A DNA stretch of 16,063 nt from Gracilaria caudata (Eukaryota > Rhodophyta > Florideophyceae > Gracilariales > Gracilariaceae), in the NCBI GenBank assembly GCA_030374735.1, contig JASCIV010000592.1, positions 1 to 16,063 on the forward strand. The letters are read 5' to 3'. The notes under the pieces are model-generated. The model was not told the origin of the DNA. It saw only the letters and a program-made list of their open reading frames with translations, and made no database searches. Numbering within the stretch: the first letter of the stretch is position 1; the number at the start of each line of letters is the position of its first letter. The position numbers and the translations under genes are program-made. This document shows positions 7,777 through 16,063 of the stretch, one piece after another.

Positions 7777-8891
7777 TTACACATTTTCCTTTGTCTGAAG
7801 GAAGGAGCTCCAGTAGTTAATTGCATCCGGATGGCCATACCAAACCCCTCTAGAGGAGGGGGAATGCCAGATTCCTTTCAGGCATATATTTTGTGCGCCA
7901 GGCAAAAATGCTGAAGAAAGTGGTACAATACCTGTTCCATAACAGTACATAGAATGTTTGTGAAATTATGAAGTCAGCAACTGTTTTAAGAAAGAGCGGA
8001 TGTTGTAGGCCAAAAAAAAAGGAACGTACCATCGCCTTCAGCCGCTTCGCATCCTATTGACTTATCAGTCAGGCAATAGCTCACTCTTGTGAACCAATCC
8101 GATTCCCAAAATCGCCACGCGCCATTGCGTTGTTCAGCGATCGAACCACCGCTGCCGACTATGTTTACATAATGCACATGGCCATGGTACGCCCCAGGAT
8201 AGTTTTCGTTAACAAACTGCATATTTTTCCTGGTAACCCCTTCATCACTACGATGTGGAGTGCCGAGGCACACCAACTTCGACACAAACCGGCCACCATT
8301 CCACACGCACGATGAGCCAGATGGATACGGAGTTTCGCCGAGATAGATGCGGGCAATCCAGCCGCCGGCCGAGTGGGCAACCAAGTGAACTTGTGATGAC
8401 CCAGATAGTTCTATTGCTTTCTGTACGGTGTCGTCCAATAAGCGCAGAACGGGAGTGATAGGCCGACCGCCAACGGTGGATAACCAGGTTGAAAGCTTGA
8501 CCGGAACCACTCTCACATATGCATCAGGGCCAAGGGTTTCGCGGAGAACATCTGCCATGGGATAATATTCTTTGGCAGTGGCACCATACCCGGGGATTAT
8601 GATGACCGGATTCAATGCCTTTTGATCGCTTTGGATACATGGCTGTAGTTGTTGGTTGAAGACATCTACTTTCCGATATTTTGACGCCACGGTCTCACAC
8701 AGCGTCGGCGATAATGTTGCCCGTGAACGGACAGATACCGCATGATACGGCGGTCGTTTGCGGTGACGAGCAAGGCTCCTCTCGGCCGGGAAGAATTTTA
8801 AGCTGAGAGAAGGCTTAGTTGCAAAGCACAATGGTGTGATTCTGATCATATGAGACGGTTCTTGCCACAGCTCAAGGGAACAGTGCATCAT
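7777..8891 (-). CDS. Plastid-type lipase/esterase (alpha/beta hydrolase), two exons
   Basis: Spliced as complement(join(7777..7931,8030..8891)), 338 residues. The first 80 or so residues are basic and Ser-rich, like a plastid leader; Met15 is an alternative start. The hydrolase domain shows VIIIPGYGA (oxyanion-hole region, about residues 95-103), the nucleophile elbow AHSAGG (S174), LVCLGTPH, and the acid residue in GDG (D287). The intron 8029-7932 (98 nt, GTACGT donor, AACAG acceptor, TTGCTGAC branch-like site) interrupts the GDG glycine codon; joining gives GDGIVPLSSAFLPGA and then IWHSP with the catalytic His (H310). Without splicing the protein ends in FLFFWPTTSALS and loses the His. The family acts on acyl lipids or esters, but the substrate cannot be read. 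It is divergent from the acyl-CoA oxidase. Confidence 0.85.
7932..8029 (-). other. Spliceosomal intron of the lipase gene
   Basis: 98 nt, phase 1 (after the first base of the GDG glycine codon). The donor is G/GTACGT at 8030/8029 and the acceptor GGAACAG/G at 7932. A branch-like TTGCTGAC lies at 7980-7973. Total coding length becomes 1017 nt, divisible by three. An alternative acceptor ending at 7981 keeps the frame open for a time but loses the conserved V-P and W-H-S motifs. Confidence 0.85.
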
Positions 8892-9189
8892 GTCGTAAGG
8901 CTAGCAAAGGGAGCCGATAATGAGGCGGAACCTAAGGAAATGGAAGACTGGACAGTGTCTTACATGAGAAAAGGGGATGGGAGTAGATAAGTGCGGTGTG
9001 AGGGGTCGAAGAGGGTTAAAGAGACCACTGTCAGAAGGCTAGCGCTCTCTTTCTAACCTCCCCAAAGCGTTTTGCTTGACCAAGACCTGAACGGGATCCC
9101 TCCCCGATGGCATTGAATGGCATCCTCCCCTCTTGGGCCGGAGCACACAAAAGTTTCATGATCTGAACAAAAAAAGGTTTTTAATTCTT

Positions 9190-9233
9190 TCATTCGTTTT
9201 TGAAATATTTAAAATTATTTCAAAAACGAATGA
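9190..9233. repeat. AT-rich perfect inverted repeat
   Basis: TCATTCGTTTTTGAAATA (9190-9207) pairs perfectly with 9216-9233, an 18-bp stem with the 8-base loop TTTAAAAT. Flanking AAAAGG (about 9173-9178) and CCTTTT (9236-9241) could extend the cruciform past a mismatched zone. It lies in the divergent lipase/oxidase intergenic region. Confidence 0.88.
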
Positions 9234-9335
9234 TGCCTTTTGACAATGCCCAGAGCCTCTGGGGCACAGGGCTCAAGGTGTGTGCTCAATGAGCACTGCT
9301 CATGCTCGAGGGTGTTCGCACTTTGCTGTACAACG

Positions 9336-9349
9336 GTACAGTACTGTAC
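9336..9349. promoter_or_regulatory. 14-bp perfect palindrome GTACAGTACTGTAC
   Basis: A perfect palindrome in the divergent promoter region. It could be a site for a dimeric regulator; no factor is assigned. Confidence 0.5.
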
Positions 9350-9564
9350 TTTCGTCGATAAATGGCGATCGCTATGTTTATAGGAATGTCGATACTGACG
9401 GTCGAGCGTGGTTTCTTACAAAGATGGACGGTTCATGGTAAAGGGCAAAGGTTGCCGCCATGCCCAGTGCGGGTCCAGTGTTGCCCATGTGAAACAATTC
9501 TTAACCTTTTATGTGCACGTGTGGTATTAGGCAATGATGCATATATCTAAGTTTTGTGAGAGGT

Positions 9565-9581
9565 GACGACCATTGGTCGTC
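9565..9581. promoter_or_regulatory. 17-bp palindrome with CCAAT-like core
   Basis: GACGACCA, one central T, then TGGTCGTC. The reverse strand of ATTGG reads CCAAT, so a CCAAT-box role is conceivable. It lies about 340 bases upstream of the oxidase ATG. Confidence 0.45.
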
Positions 9582-9764
9582 CAAAGACTGTGGTTGAGGA
9601 AAGATCTATTTGCCAGTGAACTCAGGCAATTAGCAGATACGCTCAAGTAATTCTTGGAGGTTACAGATATCTTGGCTCTGTACACGTTTTCAAGCCCCGT
9701 CAAGCTAGATCCCCATCCTGTACTTCCCCGTTGTCGTGCCTTCACACCTCCGTTATGGCAAAAC

Positions 9765-9781
9765 TGATCAATCATTGATCA
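9765..9781. promoter_or_regulatory. 17-bp palindrome TGATCAAT-C-ATTGATCA
   Basis: Perfect 8-bp arms around one base, about 137 bases upstream of the oxidase ATG, so a proximal promoter element is plausible. Its layout matches the palindrome at 9565-9581. Confidence 0.45.
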
Positions 9782-9917
9782 TGTGTTCGGCATCAACGCG
9801 GCAATCTCGCTTACTTCGAACGAGCGTTTCCACATAAACGGCCCACTGCAAACTCCAGGCGCGGAGCCCGTCGATTTTTAAGTTGCTCATTTGCTCGTTT
9901 CGCATCTCCTTCTCACA

Positions 9918-11834
9918 ATGCGCTCCCAACCAGTTGAGTCTATTGACCCCGACTTACCGCCAACCCCAGCAAATCCGCCTTCTCCGCACGTTCTGAACCG
10001 CCTCCTATATCCCTTCGAACGCCAGCATCGGGAACGAGTGTTCGGCCTCCTCAAGGAGCCTCTGTTCCATCGACGTACGGATCTTACAATTCGTCAACAC
10101 CGCGACCTCACAAATGCCCGCATGAAACGCGTACAGGAAGCTGGTTTGCTCGAGAACACAATCTCTTTACAATGCGCAGAAGGCTCCCGTCGGTATGACA
10201 CTGTCATCTCCGTGCTTGCGCTGCTCGATCACTCTATCGAGGTCAAGTTTGGCGTCAGTTTTGGTTTGTTTGGAGCCACATTGTTTCGACTTGGAAGTCA
10301 GAAGCAAAAAGATTACTGGATTCCTCAGCTTGAACGCATGGAGGTATTTGGCTCTTTTGCGCTCACAGAACTTGGTCACGGTAGTAACGTGCGCGGCATA
10401 GAGACTCAAGCAACGTACCACCCAGAAACGCAACAGTTCGTGATTCATACTCCCGTGGAAACAGCACAGAAGTACTGGATCGGGGGCGCGGCAGAAAGCG
10501 CATCACACGCGGTCGTTTTCGCAAAGCTAATCATAAAGGGAGTGCAGTATGGTATTCACGTTTTCCTCGTTCGGCTACGCCGATCTGATGGCAGTATTAT
10601 GCCAGGTATTCGTATCGAGGATTGCGGCGAGAAGGCAGGACTCAACGGCGTCGATAACGGTCGTATTTGGTTTACCCACGTGCGAATCCCTCGCGAAGAC
10701 ATGCTTTCAGGGATGAGTCAAGTCGCCCCCGATGGAACTTACTCATCGTCCATACCTTCAGCTAATGCACGTTTTGGGGCTATGTTAGCCGCTTTAACGG
10801 GAGGTCGTGTCGGAATGTGCTTTCTTGCTGTGATGAACGCAATTCTTGGCCTGTCAATAGCGATTCGATACTCATTTGTCCGACGTGCTTTTGCACCATC
10901 GCAAGATGCGCGAGAGGTTCCATTGTTATTCTATTCAAGTCAGAAAAGACAACTTATGATCCCGCTCGCTACTTCGTATGTGTACGCGTTATGTGCCAGA
11001 GACTTGACAAACGCTTGGTATCGAGCCATAGACGACGGTGAAGTTTCAAAGGAAACGCACGTCACCTCAGCTGGGTACAAGGCGTTGTTTACCTGGTTTA
11101 TGCAAGACGCTTTACAAGCTGCCCGAGAAGCATGTGGCGGGCAAGGTTACAAATCAGAGAATTGGATTGCCCCTTTGAAGGCTGATCGAGATGTGATGCT
11201 GACGTTCGAGGGGGCCAATAATGTGATGATGCAGCAGGTTGGGAAGACTCTTCTAGCGGAGTTTGCCGCAGCTCTGCGAAACAAAGGTCGATACGACGAC
11301 AACTCTATCTTGTCCGCGTTGAACAAAGCTCCAGGGAGTTCTGGTTCTTCTACTAGGCTAGATCCTGCATTCTTCCAATCTTCATTCTGGAGACTTGAAA
11401 AGAAGCAGGTCGAGCTCCTGGGAAGACAATACGCACAAGCAATGAGGGCCAGAAAAGGATCCGCCTTCCACGCATGGAACGATTGTTTACCTCAGGCCGA
11501 GAGCGCCGCAAGAGCCCATATGTGCCGAGTAATATATGATGCTCATCGAACGCATGTGAAGAAGACACGGGCGATGGACGTAGCCACTGCCGAAGCTCTG
11601 CAACTCTGTGGACAGCTTTGGGGGGCCGATACAATAAGAAACAACGCAGAGTTCTTACGTTTGGGATGCGTCTCCCGGGAGGACGCTACCGCAGCGGTAA
11701 CGCAGATTGACAGTTTGTGCGACAGCGTAACTTCGATCGCAACGGAACTTCTTGAAGGCGCTGGAATCCCTGACCAGCTTCTAGCTCCAATAGCTATCGA
11801 CTATATTGACTACAACTCAAGAGCAAGGCTCTAA
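9918..11834 (+). CDS. Peroxisomal acyl-CoA oxidase, ACX3-like
   Basis: A single-exon, 638-residue flavoprotein from ATG 9918, close to the usual length of plant acyl-CoA oxidases. It would catalyse the first step of peroxisomal beta-oxidation, acyl-CoA to trans-2-enoyl-CoA with hydrogen peroxide. Visible motifs are FALTELGHGSN (residues 148-157, substrate/FAD-binding loop), KYWIGG..ESASHAVVFA, CGEKAGLNGVDNGRIWF followed by RIPREDML, GLSIAIRYSFVRRAF, ACGGQGYKSEN, and TFEGANNVMMQQV with the catalytic base E431. The CGEKxGLNGVDNGRIWF wording is closest to plant ACX3 (medium-chain type) in my recollection. The C-terminus is ARL (636-638), a canonical PTS1 tripeptide; no PTS2 nonapeptide is evident. 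It is divergent from the lipase and convergent with the CCT gene. Confidence 0.94.
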   Translation: MRSQPVESIDPDLPPTPANPPSPHVLNRLLYPFERQHRERVFGLLKEPLFHRRTDLTIRQHRDLTNARMKRVQEAGLLENTISLQCAEGSRRYDTVISVLALLDHSIEVKFGVSFGLFGATLFRLGSQKQKDYWIPQLERMEVFGSFALTELGHGSNVRGIETQATYHPETQQFVIHTPVETAQKYWIGGAAESASHAVVFAKLIIKGVQYGIHVFLVRLRRSDGSIMPGIRIEDCGEKAGLNGVDNGRIWFTHVRIPREDMLSGMSQVAPDGTYSSSIPSANARFGAMLAALTGGRVGMCFLAVMNAILGLSIAIRYSFVRRAFAPSQDAREVPLLFYSSQKRQLMIPLATSYVYALCARDLTNAWYRAIDDGEVSKETHVTSAGYKALFTWFMQDALQAAREACGGQGYKSENWIAPLKADRDVMLTFEGANNVMMQQVGKTLLAEFAAALRNKGRYDDNSILSALNKAPGSSGSSTRLDPAFFQSSFWRLEKKQVELLGRQYAQAMRARKGSAFHAWNDCLPQAESAARAHMCRVIYDAHRTHVKKTRAMDVATAEALQLCGQLWGADTIRNNAEFLRLGCVSREDATAAVTQIDSLCDSVTSIATELLEGAGIPDQLLAPIAIDYIDYNSRARL

Positions 11835-12340
11835 TCGCGTACCTACAAAAGTAGGGCGATGGGCAAGTAAGGGCACTTTCGTACTTGCTTATGCATACGT
11901 TTTGAAAGAGGCAAATCTAGCCAACGATTTCGGTTGCGAACTTTTTTTGTTTAAATGAATCTAAGCGATAAACATTGTTGCACTGCAGCACGTGGGAAAC
12001 CAAAGGAATGTGAACTCGGTTCCGCGTTCGCCATTCGCCCCCCGTCTTGAACATGAAGCAAAAGCCCTGCACTCTACGCCTGCATTCGTCCGACAAATGG
12101 AATCTACGAGTACTTCCGCCCCGCCCATTATCATTCTCTCTGAGCACCACTCTTGTGTGAGCATTTCATTAGTAGGAATTGTTAGATGTTGCATTTCGCG
12201 CGTTGACCCAGAAGAAAACCCGATCCGGCCTTTTAGCATGAGCATTCAAAATTCAAACAGAGCCAGATGAAACTGTACAATGTCAGAAACAGATGTGTAG
12301 TCAACAAAGAGTAAGATGGCTGAAGAAACGAGCAGGTGAT
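11835..12340. other. Convergent intergenic region between the oxidase and CCT genes
   Basis: No gene seen. Just after the oxidase stop are two small hairpins, CCTAC-AAAA-GTAGG (11842-11855) and GCAAGTA (11863-11869) pairing with TACTTGC (11882-11888), then a T-run at about 11943-11949. They probably belong to the oxidase 3' UTR or polyadenylation region. Confidence 0.45.
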
Positions 12341-13702
12341 TCATCGTGTCTCCAAGTTTGGAACGACTTGAGCCGATTCGGATTCGTCATCATCATCTGT
12401 GGTCTTTAATCTCACAAATCGACCCTTGACTCTCGGTCGCGCGTCAGCTAACTTCTTCCGGCAATCGTATCTGATTAATTTGCCGAATCGCCTTTCTCGC
12501 CTCTTCTGTCTAAACCGCACAAGTGCAGCCTCTCTGGTTTTCTTCTTGAATTCTCTAATCAGCTCCTGCTTCTCATTCTCCACACGTGCTTTCCTCTCGG
12601 AAGGAGATTCCTGCTTCGCAGGCACAACTCTCGGCGGTACTAATGTCTGAGGAGGGTGCATCATCATGCCTGGTTGTGGCATCATTGGCTGACCACCGGG
12701 GAAAACCATCATACCAGGAGGGGGGAACATGCCAGGGGGTGGGGCCATCATCATCGGTGCATGCTGTCCAAGGACCATCATACCGGGAGGTGGTTGCGCG
12801 TGAGGAATGAAGAACGGGTGCATCTGTGGTTGTGGTGGATGCTGCCCGTTCTTCTGCGCTGGCGCCCTCTGATCGGTGCTCGACTGCTCCGGTGACTTAT
12901 TCTTCGTATTTGCAGAGTTTCTGTCATGATGATCGGGAACTTTGGCGTCGCTTGGACTAGACGAAGCACTCGGGCCAGCACTAGGATGTGTGCTCTCCGT
13001 ATGAGACGGCTCCGTGTTGTTCTTTCTGGGTGGGGTAGACTCCACCTGTGCGCCAGTGTTTGCAACAACTTGCATAGTGTACTGCGGAGAATTATCTTTC
13101 TCGGGATCCTTTCGCTCTGCATCAGCACTTGAATGGTGATGAGGCGACGGGCCTGGTGCGACATAACTCGGCATATTCATGAATTCCCTTCGCACTGCTT
13201 CCCGAGCGGCGGCTGCGAGGAAAGGCGTCCTCTGCATCGGATCAGATGCATTTGGCGACGGCAGGACGGCATTTTGCGCTGGGCCTGGGGAGAAGGAGGG
13301 CAGCAACGACGGAGAAGGTGGAACCAGGCCTGGCGTGGTTGTAGCGTTCAGAAACGGGGTGAGACCGGAAGCAGGCTTTCGCGAAAGCAAGGCAGGTGTA
13401 GCGAAAGCACTCTCCGGGTGTGGGCTGAACAGGCTCTGAAAGGAGCTCTTTATCCCGGCTCTGTCGAGCTGTGACATGAACGGAGTGGCCGAAAACGGCC
13501 CTTTTGGTGTGGCATCTGGAGCAGCCCCCAAGGCAGCGGGGGTCAACGCGGGCGGAGCCGACGACGTGGCAACGGCTGCGGAATGCAAAGGCGTGGGCGA
13601 CGCGCCTGGAACAGCAGGCGTAAGCGTGGTACGTAGTGCGCGCGTGGGTGTGGCAGCGCTCCAGTGACCGCGGGCGAGATCGGGCGACTGCAAAAACTCC
13701 AT
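12341..13702 (-). CDS. CCT-domain transcriptional regulator (CMF type, no B-box)
   Basis: A 453-residue single-exon protein from ATG 13702; no ATG lies further upstream in the frame. Residues 390-431 match the CCT domain of CONSTANS/TOC1-type proteins: REAALVRFRQKRRER, then IRYDCRKKLA and RPRVKGRFVR, a basic motif for nuclear localisation and for binding CCAAT DNA with NF-YB/YC in plants. No zinc-finger B-box or receiver domain is present. Residues 1-285 are low-complexity Ala/Pro/Ser/Thr with about twenty Ser/Thr-Pro sites and three TPF[ML] repeats (73, 115, 159). Residues 291-358 are Met/Pro-rich with four P-x-GM repeats, then a basic/acidic helix (ERKARVENEKQELIREFKKKT). The tail is acidic (TTDDDDESES). 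A nuclear regulator, perhaps light- or clock-related by analogy, is inferred; targets are unknown. Confidence 0.9.
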   Translation of the reverse strand: MEFLQSPDLARGHWSAATPTRALRTTLTPAVPGASPTPLHSAAVATSSAPPALTPAALGAAPDATPKGPFSATPFMSQLDRAGIKSSFQSLFSPHPESAFATPALLSRKPASGLTPFLNATTTPGLVPPSPSLLPSFSPGPAQNAVLPSPNASDPMQRTPFLAAAAREAVRREFMNMPSYVAPGPSPHHHSSADAERKDPEKDNSPQYTMQVVANTGAQVESTPPRKNNTEPSHTESTHPSAGPSASSSPSDAKVPDHHDRNSANTKNKSPEQSSTDQRAPAQKNGQHPPQPQMHPFFIPHAQPPPGMMVLGQHAPMMMAPPPGMFPPPGMMVFPGGQPMMPQPGMMMHPPQTLVPPRVVPAKQESPSERKARVENEKQELIREFKKKTREAALVRFRQKRRERRFGKLIRYDCRKKLADARPRVKGRFVRLKTTDDDDESESAQVVPNLETR

Positions 13703-14400
13703 GGAGAAGAAGTCGGAACGGCGCGTAGAGCTACCTGAGACTGCGGCGCTTGTGGTGCGGGTGGCGGCGCGTGCGGCTAACGACAACTGCGAGACGGTGG
13801 TGCGATGCTCGCACAAGTGAAAAGAGGTGCAGAGAACGTTTCCTCTTCTTACGAATCGCGGCGTGTGGCTGCTTGCTTGCGGCGGCGGAACGACGTGCGG
13901 CGAAGGAGCGCCCTGTTTTGCACGTTTGGTGCAGTTTTTGTGATTTTTTTGCGCGTGTGGAACTTGCGGTTCGGATGCAAAATCAGTGCACGCTGCGCGA
14001 ATGTGCGCCGCCCGTGCATCAACGGGTGGCCGGAAAGATCCGACGTGGAAACGATCGGACCAATCATTGCGCGGCCAAGGCAGATATTTGTGGGCTGCAC
14101 GAAGTCGCTGTGACGGTTGGCGCCACCTGTATGACGGTTTTGCTCCCCCTCGGCAACTGATAGAGGCACGCTTGTGTGGTGCGCACAGGCCGCCTCGAGA
14201 TACCTCGAGATCGCGCGCTGCGATTGGCGTGCGAGTACGGGATATTTGTATGGATATTTAACTGCTTTTTGCATATTCAATGCGCCGTGATGTTTTTGGA
14301 AAAGGTGTCTCGTATAACTCATGAACCAAATACTTGAATCGAGAAAAGGTCCATGTCCTGCAGAATAGCCTCACTCTAGATCCCCTTGCACCAACGTGAT
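13703..14400. other. Upstream region of the CCT gene
   Basis: GC-rich 5' region of the minus-strand CCT gene. A 157-codon ATG frame (13849-14322, minus) exists but is rich in His/Arg/Ser with no recognisable domain. I treat it as fortuitous or 5' UTR, though an unrecognised short protein cannot be excluded. Confidence 0.35.
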
Positions 14401-14648
14401 AATTAATTATGATAACCATGCGCAGAAAACATAGTGATGATTAAGGTTCATAGCTTTCTGTGACTCCGTCAGCCTCTGAGAAATAGATTAATCTGTTTCT
14501 CGCAATTGAACAATGCATGAGACTGCCTGCAGAAGGAGACTTCTCGGTCAAATGAGTTGGCAGTCCTACAAGTTTAGAACACGGGACAGAGGCAATACAT
14601 TTTAGCCTTTCAACTAAACGATTTGCTGTAGAATGCAAGGAGTCCTTC

Positions 14649-14847
14649 CAGGGCTGAAACCAATAAAATTGCAATTTATTGCTCCCTAAAATGCAATAAG
14701 CCATATTTGTATCTATTTGCCTTTTATTCTGCAATATGTATTGCAATGATAACCTCAATCTTCATTAAGGTTTGCAATAACCGACTCGTTTTGCAATATA
14801 CTTGCAATAACCATCTCCAAAAGGAAACTTATATGTACAGCAAAATG
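14649..14847. repeat. TTGCAAT-rich repeat, copy 1
   Basis: Runs from CCAGGGCTG through CAATAAAATTGCAAT, the imperfect palindrome TGCAATATGTATTGCA and the direct pair TTGCAATATACTTGCAATA to CAGCAAAATG. The same landmarks recur in order in copy 2. Confidence 0.8.
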
Positions 14848-14888
14848 CAGATGCAGAACACACACAAACTCCATATAGGAATGTAAAC

Positions 14889-15101
14889 CAGGGCTGCAAG
14901 TTGCAGCCTGCACCCAATAAAATTGCAATGTATTGCTCCTCAAAACGCAATAAGCAATTTGTATCTATTAGTCTTCAATCTGCAATAAGTATTGCAATAG
15001 TAATTCCCTTCATTTGCAATACGATTTTCAATAACCAAATGGCTTTGCAATATACTTGCAATAGCCATCTAGGAAGAAAATCTTAAAACGGCAGCAAAAT
15101 G
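14889..15101. repeat. TTGCAAT-rich repeat, copy 2
   Basis: Second copy, offset by 240 to 254 bases. It keeps CAATAAAATTGCAAT, TGCAATAAGTATTGCA and an identical TTGCAATATACTTGCAATA, and ends at CAGCAAAATG. The start has an extra segment (TTGCAGCCTGCACC) absent from copy 1. A degenerate third block lies at about 15474-15560. Confidence 0.8.
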
Positions 15102-16031
15102 ATGGTTTGTTTGAGACTTTGAATCGTATTTTTACACAATACAGAAGTAGAGTTGTCTTCTTTCATCCCTGGTAACGATCGAACGCTTGACATAGTTCAT
15201 CAAGGACATCTCTATCAAACTATTCTCAAAAAACTAATTTAGAAACAGTACAGTCGCGAATTTAAAGATTCTTGTAAGAAAACAAATATTATATTTCTAA
15301 TTCTGTTGAGGGTTTCCACAGGTTATGAATAACTTCCAACTTCATATAAACATTCAATGCTGTGAAAGAAACAAAAGCAACACATTTCAATTCAGTTTGA
15401 TATCTTTTTTCAGAAATCAATCTTTACCCAATATTAAAAGAGAATACAACATAAATTTAAATTTGAGTTAAGACTGCAATGTGAATTGCAATAAGTTATA
15501 TGATTCGTAATGTGCAATATTTATGGCATATTGGTATATATTGCAGTTAGTAATTTATTGCAGGACAGTGCCGATGCAGAACCCGTCCATTCTACTAAAC
15601 TGAGATACATATTCAACCAAAACTCCAGCAAGAGCTAATCTTTACAAAAAATATCTATTTTTGCTATACTGCATGTCGCATATCTGATTCTTTTATACCT
15701 TCTCAAGCAATTCAAGCCACTAATTTTCTCCTGTAGCTACGGATGACAATATAAACTTCGATATAATTCACTAACGATTCTCTTTATCAAATCAAACTTC
15801 GACCAGGATTTACCTAAAACCACAAACATAGGCATTGAAAGCTGAACAACAGCAAACTATCTTTTTTACTCTTTTAAAGACTCTCTCCTCCGTCATCGTG
15901 CTCACGAGACACAGTACAGTAAAAGTGATCCCTCTAGACATGTAAACACCATTTTAGAAAACAGGAAAACGGTGCGGGTGGTGACAACCCACGTGCTCGA
16001 GAGTACCAGCCTAGAAAGGCAGAACAAACCA

Positions 16032-16063
16032 ATAGGTGTAGCTCAGTGGTTTGTAAAAGAAAC
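16032..16063 (+). tRNA. Possible 5' end of a tRNA, cut by the window end
   Basis: TAGCTCAGTGG at 16039-16049 matches the tRNA A-box/D-arm consensus, and would put the 5' end near 16032. The expected GAGC partner of the D-stem is not visible in the remaining bases, so this may be a pseudogene or chance. Confidence 0.2.

Larger units (their letters stand above)
8892..9917. promoter_or_regulatory. Divergent intergenic region between the lipase and the acyl-CoA oxidase
   Basis: About 1.03 kb separates the two divergent ATGs and presumably contains both promoters. I see no gene. It is rich in palindromes: an 18-bp-stem hairpin (9190-9233), GTGCTCA-A-TGAGCAC (9282-9296), a 14-base perfect palindrome (9336-9349), GACGACCA-T-TGGTCGTC (9565-9581, with CCAT/ATTGG at its centre) and TGATCAAT-C-ATTGATCA (9765-9781). 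The last two have the same 8-1-8 layout and lie exactly 200 bases apart. No clear TATA box was identified. Confidence 0.5.
14401..16031. other. AT-rich region without genes
   Basis: Base composition drops sharply from the GC-balanced gene region to strongly AT-rich DNA. No frame looks coding and no transposase or reverse-transcriptase motif was seen. The main structure is the TTGCAAT-rich duplication at 14649-15101, with a weaker echo at about 15474-15560. The remainder to 16031 shows nothing I can name. Confidence 0.5.

Noticed and set aside
7850..8032. Alternative C-terminus of the lipase using the acceptor ending at 7981
   Set aside because: It gives a hydrophobic tail without the conserved V-P and W-H-S motifs, whereas the acceptor at 7932 restores them.
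11992..12270. 92-codon plus-strand frame between the convergent genes
   Set aside because: No ATG start and no family-like sequence; it lies in the expected 3' UTR region.
13849..14322. 157-codon minus-strand frame upstream of the CCT gene
   Set aside because: It starts at an ATG but is low-complexity His/Arg-rich without a domain, and overlaps the presumed CCT promoter and 5' UTR.
14755..14950. Similar short minus-strand peptides (LQFYW-type) in the two AT-rich repeat copies
   Set aside because: The similarity follows from the DNA duplication itself; the frames are short and not preserved as coding.

Overview
The window looks like nuclear DNA of a photosynthetic eukaryote with compact, intron-poor genes. 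A red alga, perhaps a florideophyte, is my best guess, but this is inference: no sequence search was possible. Supporting signs are a lipase with a plastid-type leader, a DUF3110-like (cyanobacterial/plastid) protein, a plant-type CCT-domain regulator, and an acyl-CoA oxidase resembling plant ACX3 with a peroxisomal C-terminus. Introns are few and short, with GT...AG ends, and several sit in or near 5' UTRs. Nothing resembles a prokaryotic operon, a CRISPR array, a virus or an intact transposon.

Layout. At 372-692 (+) is a small BORCS8-like protein. From about 1107 to 5583 (+) lies a tandem array of three ten-helix EamA/DMT transporters of the SLC35G type. The middle copy carries a +1 frameshift, and each copy has splice-site-like sequence just before its ATG. 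Around 6192-6810 (-) is a DUF3110-like gene interrupted by an in-frame TAG, with an unresolved 5' end. At 7777-8891 (-) is a plastid-type lipase/esterase whose catalytic Asp and His are joined only after removal of a 98-nt intron. At 9918-11834 (+), divergent from the lipase, is a single-exon acyl-CoA oxidase ending in the PTS1 tripeptide ARL. At 12341-13702 (-), convergent with the oxidase, is a CCT-domain protein. From about 14400 to the end the DNA is AT-rich, without genes, and holds a duplicated block full of TTGCAAT motifs; a possible tRNA start is cut by the window end.

Functional links. All three transporters keep an acidic dileucine signal (E-x-[QD]-P-L-[LI]) in otherwise diverged N-terminal tails, which suggests a vacuolar or lysosomal membrane. 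The lipase and acyl-CoA oxidase share a divergent 1.03-kb intergenic region and could serve linked lipid release and peroxisomal beta-oxidation; this is speculative. Non-coding DNA here is unusually rich in near-perfect palindromes (2491-2552, 7143-7210, 9190-9233, 9336-9349, 9565-9581, 9765-9781). I found no clear novel multi-gene system. The most informative items are the transporter array, the interrupted reading frames and the palindromes.
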